Notes under the pieces: model-generated
Told to the model about the DNA's origin: nothing
Seen by the model: the letters and a program-made list of their open reading frames with translations, nothing else
Databases searched by the model: none
Position numbers and translations under genes: made by a program
Source: Lunularia cruciata
Taxonomy: Eukaryota; Streptophyta; Marchantiopsida; Lunulariales; Lunulariaceae
DNA: 64,000 nt
Assembly: GCA_948567375.1 (NCBI GenBank)
Contig: OX419756.1
Location: 37,400,333-37,464,332, forward strand
Direction: 5' to 3'
Shown here: positions 1 through 11,009 of the stretch, in pieces
Numbering within the stretch: the first letter of the stretch is position 1
Layout: each line of letters begins with the position of its first letter

Positions 1-231
1 GTGTATGCCTGCAAGAAATTTCATCACCACCTACTGGGATACAAGTTTGTCTACTATGTTGACCATTATGCATTGCAACATTTGGTCAAGAAGGCAGATT
101 TGTCCGGGCAAATTGCACGATGTATCTTGTTGTTACAAGAATTCACATATATTGTACAAGTAAGGAAGGGAGCTTTGCATTCAAATACGGACTTCCTGTC
201 CAGGTTAGAAACTCAAGACCAGGAATGGTAG
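1..231 (+). pseudogene. Ty3/gypsy RNase H, C-terminal part (element G1)
   Basis: C-terminal half of the RNase H domain of a Ty3/gypsy Pol polyprotein, which removes the RNA template during reverse transcription. The frame is already open at the window edge. The motif YYVDHYALQHLV matches the family's DHxAL segment, and the run ending NTDFLSRL matches the typical 'ADxLSR' end of the domain. A TAG at 229-231 closes the frame, but homology resumes just after it, so this is decay rather than a real terminus. It belongs to the same element as the integrase pieces downstream and the LTR at 1604. The family call is secure; the subfamily is not. Confidence 0.85.
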
Positions 232-644
232 ATTGACAATTGGTTCCCTGATGAAGAGTTATATCAATTAATAACAATGCAAAGTATGAGGTATGTAACT
301 AAATATCATTATCTGCATACTCTCCACTGTCTTGAAGGGCTGGACCCTGAGCAGAGGGCAGTCTTTCTCAAGAAAATGGGGCCGTATTAGCTTAAACACA
401 ACATTTTATTCAAGATGTGCAAAGATGAAGTACTTTGGTGATGCTTGGAGTCATACAAAGTTGAGGGCATAATTGAGTCTTTACACTCCGAAGCATCAAG
501 GGGACACTATGCTTTGAAGAATACTATAAAGAAGATTCTTTCTTCAAGGTATTGGTGGCCTATAATGTACAAAGACACGCTCATATTTGAAGCTGTGATG
601 CTTGTCTAAGAACGGGAAAACTGACGGCTACTTCCTAGTGGCCT
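232..644 (+). pseudogene. Integrase zinc-binding (H2C2) remnant of G1
   Basis: Spacer plus HHCC-type zinc-binding N-terminus of the integrase, broken by several stops and at least one frameshift. Recognisable pieces are a His-rich stretch (SLHSEASRGHYALKN) followed by a YWWP segment near 550-565, then a CDxC-like pair near 595-605 in a shifted frame. In Ty3/gypsy integrases this domain folds around zinc and helps bind the viral-DNA ends. No continuous protein can be made from it. Neighbouring RNase H and integrase core support the call. Confidence 0.7.
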
Positions 645-1199
645 TTGAGACCAATTTTACCCTTGGCACCATTTGAGAAATGGGGAATTGATTTTGTGGG
701 ACCAATACAACCAATAACCCGAGTCATGAGGAAATGCTACATTTTGGTTTGCACTGACTATGCTACCAAGATGATCAAAGCTGAAGCAACTTGTAGAGAT
801 GATGCAAGAATAGTGGCGGATTTTTTCTTTTGAAACATCATCTCCCAATATGGATGTCCTCTAGAATTAGTTAGTGAAAAAGGAACACATTTCTTGAACT
901 CTGTGATAGAGGCGTTAACAAAATACTTTCAGATTAAACATCAAAAGATGACTCCTTATAACTCAAAAGCAAATGGCTTAACGGAAAAGGTTAACGGGTT
1001 ACTTTGCAAAATTCTGAATAAGGTGACAGCCAATTATGCTTATGACTGGGATACAAAATTACCAGCCGCATTGTGGGCATATAAAATGACAGAAAAGATC
1101 ACAACCAAGCAAACTCTATACTTCTTGACAAATGGCTTGCACCCCATACTACTTGTTGAATTTGAAGTCCCAACATATCGGATTCTTTGTGAAGAATGA
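645..1199 (+). pseudogene. Integrase catalytic core of G1, with a changed catalytic residue
   Basis: rve-type integrase core, the DDE recombinase that inserts the cDNA into the genome. The first catalytic Asp lies in GIDFVGPI. The third acidic residue lies in NGLTEKVN. The second site, normally SDxGxxF, reads SEKGTHF: codon 876-878 is GAA, so Asp has become Glu. A TGA at 831-833 interrupts the domain, and homology continues immediately past it. Length and motif spacing are otherwise normal. Inactive as it stands. Confidence 0.88.
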
Positions 1200-1202
1200 T
1201 AG

Positions 1203-1499
1203 TTGGAGGAAGAAAGTCAAGAGCTTCAAATCCATCAATTGATGTGGTTAGAAGAGAAAAGAGATGATGCAATGCAAACCATGAAAGAAGTACAAGAACA
1301 AAGGAAAGTCAGGCACGATAAGTACATCAAGCTTGTGACTGTTTGCAAAGGAGATTTGGTTTTTTTATGCAACAATCACCGCATATTTTTTCCAAGCAAA
1401 CAACATTTGAGATGGATGAGGTCTTATTGCATTCTTCATCTTTATGACAATGGGTCCATTCAACTTGCAGACTTGGAAGTGCAACCATTTGCCACTTGA
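1203..1499 (+). pseudogene. Integrase C-terminal region of G1
   Basis: C-terminal tail of the same Pol. It begins with a charged helical segment (EEKRDDAMQTMKEVQEQRK) of the kind that follows the core in plant gypsy integrases, then a VCKGDLVFL strand matching the 'KxGDxVxL' start of the SH3-like DNA-binding domain. No clear chromodomain is visible. The frame ends at TGA 1497-1499, about 90 bp before the polypurine tract, so this is close to the natural end of pol. Confidence 0.7.
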
Positions 1500-1590
1500 G
1501 TGAACGGGTGGAGAGTTTGGAGATATTGGACCATAGACTCGGAAGTCTCTAAGACACCCAAGGTCTATATTCATGAGGATGCTCACATTT

Positions 1591-1601
1591 GAGGGAGGGG
1601 G
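1591..1601 (+). other. Polypurine tract of G1
   Basis: The run GAGGGAGGGGG ends two bases before a TG that opens the GL long terminal repeat. A polypurine tract directly upstream of the 3' LTR primes plus-strand DNA synthesis in LTR retrotransposons. Its position, just after the integrase tail and just before TGTGGTACCC, is the key evidence that the GL unit is an LTR. Confidence 0.8.
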
Positions 1602-1989
1602 TATGTGGTACCCAAATTTTTGTTTTTTTTCTTATTTCTAAAGAAGAAGTGTACAAAAAAAGTCGAATGGCACCTATATGGCAATTGAAGGCAAAGAAAA
1701 GTGTCCTTGGGATGTAACCTGAGGTAAATTGACTTTGTGTCAAAAGGCAAGGTACTTGGAATTGCCATGGCAACATGTAACCCAAAGTTAGGAGACTTCA
1801 TCTTAGGGGTGCCAACCCAAGGCGAGGACAATATTATAACTTTCCTTTGGGGCGAGACGTTCAAGAAGGTACCATTCACAAAAATGGCGGTCATACACAG
1901 GAGAGACACTTGACATTGACAAGAGCATGCAGGAGGTGTGATTTCTTGGTAGAAACTCAAAGTGAAGAAAGATGGAGGAGGCACGTCAC

Positions 1990-1996
1990 TATAAAA
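1990..1996 (+). promoter_or_regulatory. TATA box of the GL-1 internal ORF
   Basis: TATAAAA starting 27 nt before the ATG at 2017. The same box at the same 27-nt distance recurs in GL-5, GL-8, GL-12 and GL-14, and as GATAAAA in GL-10. Conservation of both motif and spacing supports a real promoter. The very short leader it implies is odd. Confidence 0.6.
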
Positions 1997-2016
1997 TTCA
2001 GGCTAAAGACAAAGCA

Positions 2017-2340
2017 ATGACAAGTTATTTTCCATTGCCATTAAGAAGTCGCCTTGCAGGAGATCATGGAAAGGGATGTATAGTCCCAAATGTGCTTGTG
2101 TGTCACGAGGAAGTCGAGAGAGTTAATCCAGGAATCAATAGGGAGAATAGTCCCCAACCCAAAGTGGAAGAGAGAAACATGGGAGGTGGGAAGAAGAACT
2201 ATGAATTTGTAGTGAGAAATCATTTGGAGGTAAGTGTGATTGTGAGAATTGAGGTACTGAGCAGGCTTTGGATCACATTCTTGGCATGGAACTTGAATGT
2301 TAGTTTTATAGGTTTCATGACTAAGACCATCAAAGAGTAA
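2017..2340 (+). pseudogene. GL-1 LTR-borne ORF, N-terminal part
   Basis: First third of the conserved domain of the GL protein. It starts MTSYFPLPLRSRLAGD, equivalent to MSSNFPLPLRSHLAGD in other copies, and holds the MGGGKKN and RIEVLSRLWITFLAWN segments typical of the family. TAA at 2338-2340 ends the frame. About 50 bp later the gene is split by the GL-2 insertion, and its homology resumes exactly at 6125. I do not recognise the protein in any named family. A capsid/gag-like role is possible but unproven. Confidence 0.65.
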
Positions 2341-2983
2341 GTGTCTCGATGGCTCTGAAGAAGAAGTGAAGAGAGGAAATCTGGCTTGATGGATAGCGGT
2401 GGTACCCACATTTTTTTTGTTTTTCTATGGTTAGTAGTGTTTAAGAGACGAAGTAAGCACTAAAAGTTGAATTTTGGACAAAGAATGGACGGAAGTTACT
2501 TCAAAGGAAATCCAAAGAAGATGACATCGGATCCGATGATGGAGGTACTCGGAAAAGGAGTACGTCGGAAAGAGTCCAAAGATCACCGTCTTCGGGTTGG
2601 AAGACATAGGAAAGACAAAGACCGTTTAACAACCTCTATATGTGGCAAGAAAGTACATTTCAAGAAACAGCGAGGGCAGAAGAAGCATGTCTTGATAGTG
2701 ACCAAGAGTGCATGCAAAAGAGAGAAATTCACAAACAAAATCGACTGAAGAATGACTATGATTCAATAAAATTGCAATATAAAACATAAAATATAAAATT
2801 GCAACTGCACAGGGGGAAGTTGAATACTCTGAGTAAATTTCCAATTCCTTTGAGTAGTTGTTTGCAGTAATGCGTGTTTGGAAGCCCATCAAGAGTGAGA
2901 TTTTCTTGAACTCTAAGGGACTTAGAGTGTCTCGTCCAAGAGAGGGTCTTATTTTCCAACATCGTAGAAAGAGAGAACAAATC

Positions 2984-5318
2984 ATGGCAAAGAAGGTGGC
3001 CAACGCACTGGCGGTGAGAGGTTTTGCAATTTGAAGGGTAGATGTAGTGGCTAGAATTGAAGTCTTGATTAGACTTTGTATTATGTTTTTAGCATGGAAT
3101 TGGAATTTCAGTTTCTTGGGAGTGATGGTAGAGATTGCTGCTAGTAATTGTGAGGAGGGTCCCAAGGTGGAAGGGAAGAGAGGCAATCCGGCTCAATGGA
3201 CTGAGTCGGATTGGAAGTTGGTATTGGGAAGAGAAGCAAGAGAACCAAGAGGGATCACCTTCTATCGGAAGTGTGATGCTGCAGAGGAGACAGCGGAAAT
3301 CCAAAATTTGTTCTTTGCTCCGAGAACCACAAATGGCTACAAGGTGGAGTCCTATCGGGACCCAATTCAAAGAAGTATTGTGGGGGCGATGATGGCCATG
3401 TTCAAGCTAGAACAAACTACCTACGTGAACATGCAGCAGGCTGTCTTCTTCCATCAAATGTTTGCAGGAGTTCCAGTTAATTGGGCAAAGTGCTTTCATC
3501 ACCAAACAAGGCAGATGGTGGTGAATTGGAAAATGGGCTTGCCACCACATTATTTTGCACCGTTTGCAGCCCACTTCTACTTTGGGCTGAACTTACTATC
3601 CAAAGATGAGCGTCATCGTATGGTGTCACACATGCATCCCGATTTGTGAGGAGAAGCAGACGATGAGGAGCGCCAGTATATGCGGCATCTTTGAGCAAAT
3701 GATGAGTACTTCGCAAGGATGGGACAGTGGAAAGTTGAAGAAATTACCAGTCCAAAGGCAAAGAAACGTGGCAAACCCGAAGAAGCCAAGTCGCTTCCCA
3801 TGCAAAGAAAGACTCGGTGGCTTGTGTTGAAGATGGCAAAGATCATAAAAGAGGCATCATCGGGATTGGAGTCTCGCAAGGAGATTGAGTCGCAAGAAGA
3901 GGACTCGGAAGAAGAGGAGCTCACATTGAAAAGTGAGGAGTCGTGGAGCGAAAGTGATGGAGAACCAAAGGTCCAGCAATCGGCAACAGTGAGTGAGGCT
4001 TGTCAAATGATGGTATTAAATAAGTCAAGAGTAGAAGAGGAAGCAGAGAATCCCGCGGGGCCGAGTTCAAGAGGCCAAGACAAAGAAAGTGCGGACACGA
4101 TGAAGATACAAAGATCGCGACTCCGGATGAAGCAGCCAATGACAAAGGAGAAGAATCCAAACAAAGAGGGCAATGACAAGGAAGAGCACTTCAGCGGGAT
4201 ATCCTACATGACAAAGGTGGTAACCCCATTGCTGGAATTGCTGAAGGAGCATCAAAGAGTAATTCCCCAAGATCGCAATAAGGGGATGAACAAATTGCAG
4301 ATGATGAAGTATCAGGTGAGTGAAGTGAAGGAGCTGTAGGAACAACAAGTCCAAAGAAATGCGGAAGTGGAAGAACTTTGGAGGGAGGAATGCTTGGTGA
4401 AGAAAACGCTAACCCTACTACAAGGAAGCTGCGCAAAAAAGGAGAAGGAATTGCAAAGGCAAGCTGGAGAATTGAAGGAACAAACAATGTGGCTCAATAA
4501 GATGAAGGAAAATGTGAGTGATGTGCGCATCGAGAATGTTCATTTGAAGGCAATGAACATCGTAATGGAGTAGGAGTTGGATAGCTTGAAAAATAGTGCA
4601 GCAGCGAAGGGTCAAGCATGGCAGGGAGTAAGCAGCCAGGCAAGAGGAAGAAGAACGATTACAAGAGCTAGTTAGAAGTGCTGAGTTACAGAGTACACAG
4701 TATGCAGAGGAGAAGAAAATGCTTGCTGCGGAGTACGAAGACAAGCTGAAGATGTATCGTGAAGAACTGAAGGTAGAGCACTCTTGAGGATATGAGTCGA
4801 AATCAGTAGGAGAAATTGCGGGGAAGCTGAGAGCCATCTTAAGCACGGAGGCTGAAGGGAGATTGGAGGAAGCCTGCCTACACAAGTTGAAGTTGCTTGT
4901 GCAGGAAACTTGGAAGAGAAAAGCCAAAGATGTGGATATGAACACGTTGCTGATTCGCTTGAGAGAGCGTGTAGATAGGAAAATGTTAGATGTAGAGAAC
5001 AATGTTAGTCTTAGACTGGATTTAGTCAATTCAGAATTACAGAAGATTTGGAATAGTGTGATAGTGGAGAAGAGACTCGATGTTGCAGAAGTAGGAATAC
5101 AAGTATCATCGGACTTGAGGATTGACACATTAGAGAAGAGTGGGTCAGGAGATAAGAGTGTAGATGGATTACCCATGAGCTCAATTGTAGATTGTTGTGT
5201 AGAAGTAGTAGAAGTAGTCAAGGACTTGGCGGAATTTGCCATACCCGACGAAGGAGAAGTAGTAGGAAGATCATTGTGTTTGGAAGCCGATGATGAGGTA
5301 GATATCGGATCGAGATAA
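2984..5318 (+). pseudogene. GL-2 LTR-borne ORF (B-type coiled-coil protein)
   Basis: Frame from ATG 2984 (MAKKVANALAVRGFAI) through the conserved domain (AVFFHQMFAG, PHYFAPFAAHFYFGL, RMVSHMHPDL), a Lys/Glu/Ser-rich linker, and Glu/Lys/Leu heptad-like coiled-coil sequence. Stops at 3035 (TGA, where A copies have Trp), 3647 (TGA), 4337 (TAG) and 4571 (TAG) are all in one frame. A frameshift follows before the last open stretch 4863-5318, which ends DEVDIGSR and then TAA. About 780 codons originally. Unknown function; non-functional here. Confidence 0.65.
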
Positions 5319-5437
5319 GTGTTGATTTTGAGATAGGAAGAGGCAGATATGAAGAGATAGATTGTCACTTGGGATTTGAAGGTAGGAAGAGATGTTAGGA
5401 AGCAGTGCTAGGTAGGCAAGTCTGCCGTTTGCTTCAG

Positions 5438-5446
5438 TATTTAAAG
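5438..5446 (+). promoter_or_regulatory. TATTTAAAG box of GL-2
   Basis: TATTTAAAG just past the ORF end and 674 nt before the LTR end. The same box sits at a near-constant distance from the end in GL-1, GL-6, GL-7, GL-9 and GL-10. It is the best candidate for the U3 promoter that would start the retroelement RNA, which would make R plus U5 about 640 nt. Confidence 0.5.
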
Positions 5447-6124
5447 TGAAGCATTTGTAGTACGATGTTATTCAGTATTCATATTTTTGAAGATAGATAA
5501 AGTGAAGTGTTGTTCTTAGTGCTCGTCGTTTATGCTTAATTCCAATTGTCAATATCATGTTTATGTTTGTGAGTGTGTGGAGAATTCCAAAGAGCAAGTT
5601 AGTGTGTTTGTGGATGTTGGAATCTACAGCCTTGATCTTCATTCTGTGTGTTTGATCCTGAGTGAAGTGCATCGGAGCAATGCCTTGACAGGTCTAAGAG
5701 GAATTGTAGTGTTGTTAGTATTCTGCATTTGTGAGTGCAGCACAAAGTTGATGTGAAGCAATTTAGATCGAGGAAGTTGTGCCTTTAGTGGAGGGGTGGA
5801 ACACAATTCTGAGGCAAAATCAGTCTTTGTAGTGAAGTGCCATCTTCGGGAGAATCTGAATCATCACAATCAAGAGTTGTTTGGACAGAATTTGCTATGC
5901 TATGATTATGTGTGTGTGTATTTGTGACAAGTTGTCAAGAATGTGAGCTTGTTACTCTCTTCTAGGTGTAGTTTCTACCTGAGAGATTAAGGAAGCCATC
6001 AAGAAGAACTGCAATTGTGACTTTTGACTTTGTATTTGACCAATTCTGGATAGTATCTCTGCGGGAACGAACTTTACTGACCTGATTACCGCAAAAGTGA
6101 TATTTGCCAGGTTGTCACAATAGC

Positions 6125-7871
6125 GTCGGATTGGAGATTAGTACTTGGGAGAGAAGCAGGCACAAAGCATGGTACCATGTTCTTGGGGAAGGGAGAAGTA
6201 GCTAAAGAAACCCAAGAAGTGAGAGACGCTTTCTCTTTGAAGCACACAAAGAATGGCTAACAAAGTGGAGAGCTATAAGGATCCTGTCAAGAGGGGGATT
6301 GTGAGTGCCCTAATGGCAATCTTGAAGACAGAGAGAACGACTTATGTGATGAAGCACCAAGAGGTGTCCTTCCATAAGATGTTTGCAAGAGAGCCAATTA
6401 ATTGGGCTAAGTGTCTTCATTAGAGGACAAGATAGATGGTGTGGAATTTGCAAGACAAGTTGCCACCACATTACATTGTGCCATTTGCAGACCACTTTTA
6501 TTTGGGGCTGAACTTGCTCAATGTGGCAGAGAGACACAAGATGGTGTCCCATTTCCACCCTGACTTGCGAAGAAATGTTGATACGGAGGAGCAGCAGTAC
6601 ATCTTGCAAATCAAGAGTAGCGATGGGTACTACAAGCAAGCAGGGCAGAGTTTGCAATTAAAGGAGAGTACTCTGAAGTTGAAGAAGAGGAGTTGACATG
6701 GAGAAGAAGAAGAAGTAGAGAAAGCACAACTTGGGAAAGCTAGAAAGGTGAACTTGAGGAGAGAACTGGTGGTAATTGCATCGTTAGACAAAGAGTCGGA
6801 AGGGGAGGCTGAGTGCAAGTCTGAAGACTGGGAGAAGGAGGAAGAACTTAAGTTCACACTTCAGAGTGGGGACACAAGTAGTGCCAATGATGATGGAATA
6901 GAGATGTAGTCAGTATCCAAAGAGGAGGAAGCCAATATGGAGACGGAGGAGAAAGGTAACTTGAAATTGGAAGACGAAGTGCTAGAGTAGGAAGAAAAGA
7001 GAGTTACAATTCAGAGAAAGTCTGTTCCAGACGTAGGGCAAAGCATGAAGTAGGGTCGAGTAATGTAAGAGAAGTGGAGTGTGGAAGTGCAAGGAGCAAA
7101 GCATCCATTCCTATAAGGCAATTGTGGCTAAGAAGGCAAGTGTCAAGTGAAGAAGAGGCAAAGAAGAAGATAAGTCCGCAAGCCAAGGTAACTCCAAGTG
7201 AAGGAGTCAAGTATTTGAGGGAGATTGTGTGCCCGTTGTTAGTGAAGTTAGAGCACAAGAAGAAGGACATGCAATTGAAGTGTCCAAAGGTGAAGATTGT
7301 ATTGCAAGTATTAGCTCAACTGGAAGAAGAGAACTTGGAATTGAAGAAGAATATAGCCCGGGGTGAGGAAGAAAGAGAAGTGCTACGAGTAGATGCCATA
7401 TTGCATAATCAAGTAATTGAGAACTTGAAGAGAGAAGTGGGGAGTAGAGAGAAAACCATAGAGCAGAATGACATAGCAAGGGAAAGACAAGTAGCTGAGT
7501 ATGAAATTTTGAAACAATAGTTTGTTGATTCGAGATAAGAGATTACCCAAGCTATGGCAAGGGTAGTAGACAAGGAGCAAGAGCTCAATAGAGTGATGGA
7601 GAGTGTAGAAGAGAAGAAGCAGCTTTGGCAAAGAGAGTTGAAAATGAGATATAGGGAGGAAGAGAGATTAAGAGAGTTACTTTGCAATCTAGAGGAGAAG
7701 ATTGTGCAAAAGGAGAAGGAGAAGGAGACAATGAAAGCCGAGTTTGAAGCAGAATTGGCAATGTATAGAGAAGATTGGCTTGCAGATCTAGAACGGGAGA
7801 GAGAGATGAGGTTGGAGCCATTGAAGGAGATAGTAGTAAAGATGAATGTGATGCTAAGTACAAAGGCCAAT
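6125..7871 (+). pseudogene. GL-1 LTR-borne ORF, central part
   Basis: Continuation of the GL-1 protein after GL-2. It covers the rest of the conserved domain (YVMKHQ, EPINWAKC, PPHYIVPFADHFYLGLNLL, MVSHFHPDLRR, EEQQYILQI), then the acidic/basic linker, an Arg/Lys-rich basic patch, and the coiled coil (open stretches 6436-6696, 7074-7520 and 7554-7871). An extra A near 6259 breaks a GYKVESY motif into a stop and shifts the frame; several further stops follow. Split again by GL-3 at 7872. Unknown function. Confidence 0.65.
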
Positions 7872-9735
7872 TGTGACAACCCGGCAAATATCGCTTTTGT
7901 GGTAATCGGGTAAATAAAGTTTGTTCCCGCAAAGATACGATTCAGAATTGGTCAAATACAAAGTCAAATAGAAACATGTAGCTCTTCTTGGTTGTGTCTT
8001 TAGTCTCTCAGGTAGAAACTACACCTAGAAGAGAGTAAAAAGCTTACAATCTTGACAACTCATCATGAATACATACACACATAATCACAACATAGCAAAT
8101 TCTGTCCAAACAAATCTTGATTGTGATGATTCAGATTCTCCCAAATACGGCACTTCACTGCAAAGAACGACTTTGCCTTAGAATTGTGTTCTACTCCTCC
8201 ACTGAAGGCACAACTTCCTCGATCAAAATTGCCTTACATCAACTTTGTGTTGCACTCACAAATGCAAAATACCACCAACACTACAATTCCTCTCAGATCT
8301 GTTAAGGCATTGCTCCAATGTACTTCACTTAGGATCAAACACACAAAATGAAGATCAAGGCTGCAGAATCCAACATCCACAGACACACTGACTTGCACTT
8401 TGAAATTCTCTACACACTCACAAACACAGAATTGACTTCCTCTTTCATTTTTCTTAGCAACATTGCCTGCTCCTTCAATTCCTCAACTTGCTTCTGCAGT
8501 TCCTTCCCTCTTGACTCACAACTTTCTTGCAACATCTTGAAAGTCTTCTTCTTCAAGACTGCATCCATCCGAAGTTCTTCAATTTCCTCATTTCTTTGGA
8601 CTTCTCGCTCCTACAACCCCTTCACTTCACTCGGCAGATACTTCACCACCTGCAACTCATTTGTCACCTTTCTATGATCTTGGGGAATTACCCTCTATTG
8701 CTCCTTTAACAATTCCAACAATGGGATGACAACCTTTGTTAGATATTGTATCCCACCAAAGTTCTCTTGGTCTTTGTCCCCGTCTTTGTACCTCGCCTCT
8801 TCCATCGGCTCCTTTTGCCGAAATTGCAATCTTCGTATCTTTAGAGACACTACTTCTGAGCTTTCTTCTTCCTTACCAATTGAACTTGGCCCCGCAGGGT
8901 ACTCCTTCCATTTTTCTGGTCCCTTCTCTTCCACCACCAGGGCTACGCAATGATTTGTTGTTCCGAGTACTCTGTCAATCATCTCATGACAAGCTTTACT
9001 TACTCCAAGCACTTGCTGAACCTTAGGTACCCCCTCACTCTCACTTCTAGACTCCTCACTTTGTAAAGTGAGTTCATCTTCTTCTGATTTCTCTCCTTGC
9101 GACTCTATCTCCCCTTCAGACTCAGATTCCAATGATGCTTCTCTCACCATCTTCTTACTCTGCAGAACCAATCTTTGGGTCTTCCTTTGAATTGGAGGCG
9201 ACTTTGCTTCTTTGGGTTTACTACGCTTCTTCTTCTTTGGACTTGTGACTTCTTCCATCTTCCATATGTCCTAACATGCATTACTGCAGGATGACTACTC
9301 AGAGGAATTGGAAATTTACTTGACATATTCAACTTGTCCCTACGCAATCACAATTTTATATTACCCCAAATTGCAGTCATCCTTCAGTCAATTTCAAAGT
9401 CAACTTCCGCTCTTTTGTGTGTTGCTGTCCTGTCACTATCAAGACATGCTTCTTCTACCTCTTCCGTTTCTTGAAGTGTACTTTCTTGCCACGTACCAAG
9501 GTTGTTAGACGGTCTTTATATCACCTTTGCTTCTCGATCCAAAGACAATGCTCTTTGGACTTCTTCCATTGTACCCCTCTTTTGAGTACCTCTATCATCG
9601 GATCTGATCTTGACTTCTTCAGATTTCCTCCAAAGTCACTTCCGTCCATTCTTTCTTTTGCAATTCAGCTTTTTGTGTTTACTTCTTCCCTCAAATGCTA
9701 ATAAACAGAAAGAAACAAAAAATGTGGGCACCACA
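7872..9735 (-). mobile_element. GL-3: internally deleted giant LTR (B subfamily), nested in GL-1
   Basis: Reads TGTGGTGCCCACA to GGGTTGTCACA on the minus strand. The flanks CCAAT (7867-7871) and CCAAC (9736-9740) are a 5-bp duplication with one change. Host GL-1 sequence resumes exactly after it. At 1864 bp it is half the normal length. Two stretches are missing: the conserved N-terminal domain of the ORF, and everything from the late coiled coil through the TATTTAAAG box (junction near 8430). The 5' end closely matches GL-2. Confidence 0.82.
8431..9326 (-). pseudogene. GL-3 LTR-borne ORF, internally deleted
   Basis: Minus-strand frame beginning MSSKFPIPLSSHPAV at ATG 9326. After about 15 codons it jumps straight to the Lys-rich linker (EEVTSPKKKKRSKPKE), skipping the conserved globular domain. 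It then follows a Ser/Glu-rich acidic region and the VVIPLLELLKEQ helix that opens the coiled coil. The longest open stretch is 8695-9258 (187 codons). It runs into U5 sequence at about 8430, so it has no natural C-terminus. Confidence 0.6.
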
Positions 9736-9740
9736 CCAAC

Positions 9741-10140
9741 GTATGAATTGAAGAGACAAGGCTACACAAGTTGAAGTTGTTGGTATAGGTGATGTGGAGG
9801 AGAATTGCAAAGGATAAAGACTCAAATGCTTTACTTATTAGTCTCAAAACTCATTTAGATAGGAAGATATTGGAAGTGGAAGACAATAACTCAATTTGAT
9901 AAGACTTAGTGAAATTATAAATAGATAAACTTTGGAAGGATGTAAGAGCAAAGCCCGAAGTAGATGACATAGGAGTACAAATATCTTCAGAGTTACCATT
10001 GGAGATATTAGAGAAGAGTAGGTCGGGAGATAAGGAGTTAGATAGATTACCTGCAAGCGGAATTGTAGATTTGGAAGAAGTAGTAGAATTGGTAGAGGAA
10101 TTAGGAGTTATGAAACCCAAGACAGAGTAGTAGTGAGTGA
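9741..10140 (+). pseudogene. GL-1 LTR-borne ORF, C-terminal part
   Basis: Last piece of the GL-1 protein, resuming right after the GL-3 target duplication. It contains the segment that in other copies reads LHELKLLVQETRR, the DRKILEVEDN helix, and an acidic tail with ILEKSRSGDKELDRLP. Several stops are present (for example near 9787 and 9898). It stops about 175 bp before the TATTTAAAG box. Confidence 0.55.
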
Positions 10141-10314
10141 GGTTACCTCGGGATTGGGATTGAAAGGCAAGGAAGAAGTAGACATTGGATTGGAGTAGTA
10201 ACAATCTGAGATCTAAAGAGGTAGATATGAAGAGGTGCATTGTCATTTTGGATCTGTAGGTTAAAAGAGTTGTTAGGAGAGAGTATAGTTGTTAGTTACT
10301 GTCATTTGCTTCAC

Positions 10315-10323
10315 TATTTAAAG
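10315..10323 (+). promoter_or_regulatory. TATTTAAAG box of GL-1
   Basis: TATTTAAAG 687 nt before the GL-1 end, at the conserved position between the ORF end and the R/U5-like tail. Candidate core promoter of the retrotransposon transcript. Confidence 0.5.
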
Positions 10324-11009
10324 GTGGCATTTGCAGTCATATGTTATTAAGTGCTCATTATTCCTGAGAATAGATAAAGCAAAGTGTTGTGAAGCAATGC
10401 TTGTCATTTGAGCTTAATTTCGAGTGTTAACTTTGTGTGTGTTTGTGAGTGTGTGGAGAAATTCAATCAGTATGTTTGTTGGATGCAAATTGCAAATCAG
10501 TGTGTTTGTTGGATGTTGGATTCCATAACCTTGATCTTCATTCTATGTGTTTGATCCTAATTGAAGTGCAATCAAAGCAATACCTTGACAGATCGGAGAG
10601 GAATTGTAGTGTTGGTAGTAGTTTGCATTTGTGAGTGCAGTGCAGAGTTGATATGAAGCAATTTTGATCAAGGAAGTTGTGCCTTCAGTGGAGGGGTGGA
10701 ACACAATTCTGAGTCAAAGTCATCTTTAGTGAAGTGCCATTTTTGGGAGAGCCTGAATCATCACAATCAAGATTGTTTGGAAAGATTTGATGGAGTTGTG
10801 ATTAAGGAGTGTTAATTCGTGACAAGACTGCAAATCAATGCTTGTTACTCTCTTCTGGGTGTGGTTTCTACCTGAGAGACTAAAGATGCAACCAAGAAGA
10901 ACTAAATTTTTACATTGCTTCATATTTGACCAATTCTAAATTGTATCTTTGCAGGAACAAACTTTACTTACTTGATTACCGCAAAAGTGATATTTGCCGG
11001 GTTGTCACA

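Larger units (their letters stand above)
2398..6119 (+). mobile_element. GL-2: complete solo giant LTR (B subfamily), nested in GL-1
   Basis: A 3722-bp unit flanked by a perfect 5-bp duplication ATAGC (2393-2397 and 6120-6124). It interrupts the GL-1 ORF: GL-1 sequence before 2393 and after 6124 joins without loss when compared with GL-10. It ends GGTTGTCACA. Its first base is G where the family has T (GGTGGTACCC against TGTGGTACCC). No pol genes or second LTR copy lie inside, so it is a solo LTR. Its 5' region differs from A copies and matches GL-3, defining a B subfamily. Confidence 0.88.
1604..11009 (+). mobile_element. GL-1: giant LTR, 3' LTR of element G1, carrying two nested GL insertions
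   Basis: Starts TGTGGTACCC directly after the G1 polypurine tract and ends GGGTTGTCACA. Subtracting the nested units GL-2 and GL-3 and their duplicated targets leaves about 3.8 kb, the length of the solo copies. The five bases after the end (ATTTG, 11010-11014) would be the target duplication; the partner lies left of the window. The sequence after it is the interior of another GL copy (GL-4), so the whole G1 element went into an older GL LTR. It has a TATA box at 1990, a long ORF in three pieces, and a second promoter-like box at 10315. Confidence 0.85.

Noticed and set aside
2626-3186. 186-codon minus-strand ORF
   Set aside because: Antisense shadow of the GL-2 5' region and ORF; pyrimidine-rich antisense of purine-rich coding DNA stays open by composition.
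4418-5368. 316-codon minus-strand ORF, Ser/Leu/Thr-rich
   Set aside because: It is the antisense of the Glu/Lys-rich coiled coil of GL-2, as are similar long antisense ORFs at 7409-7879, 12614-13078 and 19058-19881.
1604-9735. GL units as inverted-repeat DNA transposons (both ends begin TGTG...CC)
   Set aside because: The inverted match is only a few bases, the target duplication is 5 bp, the unit abuts a polypurine tract and pol in GL-1, and no transposase is seen. LTR is the simpler reading.
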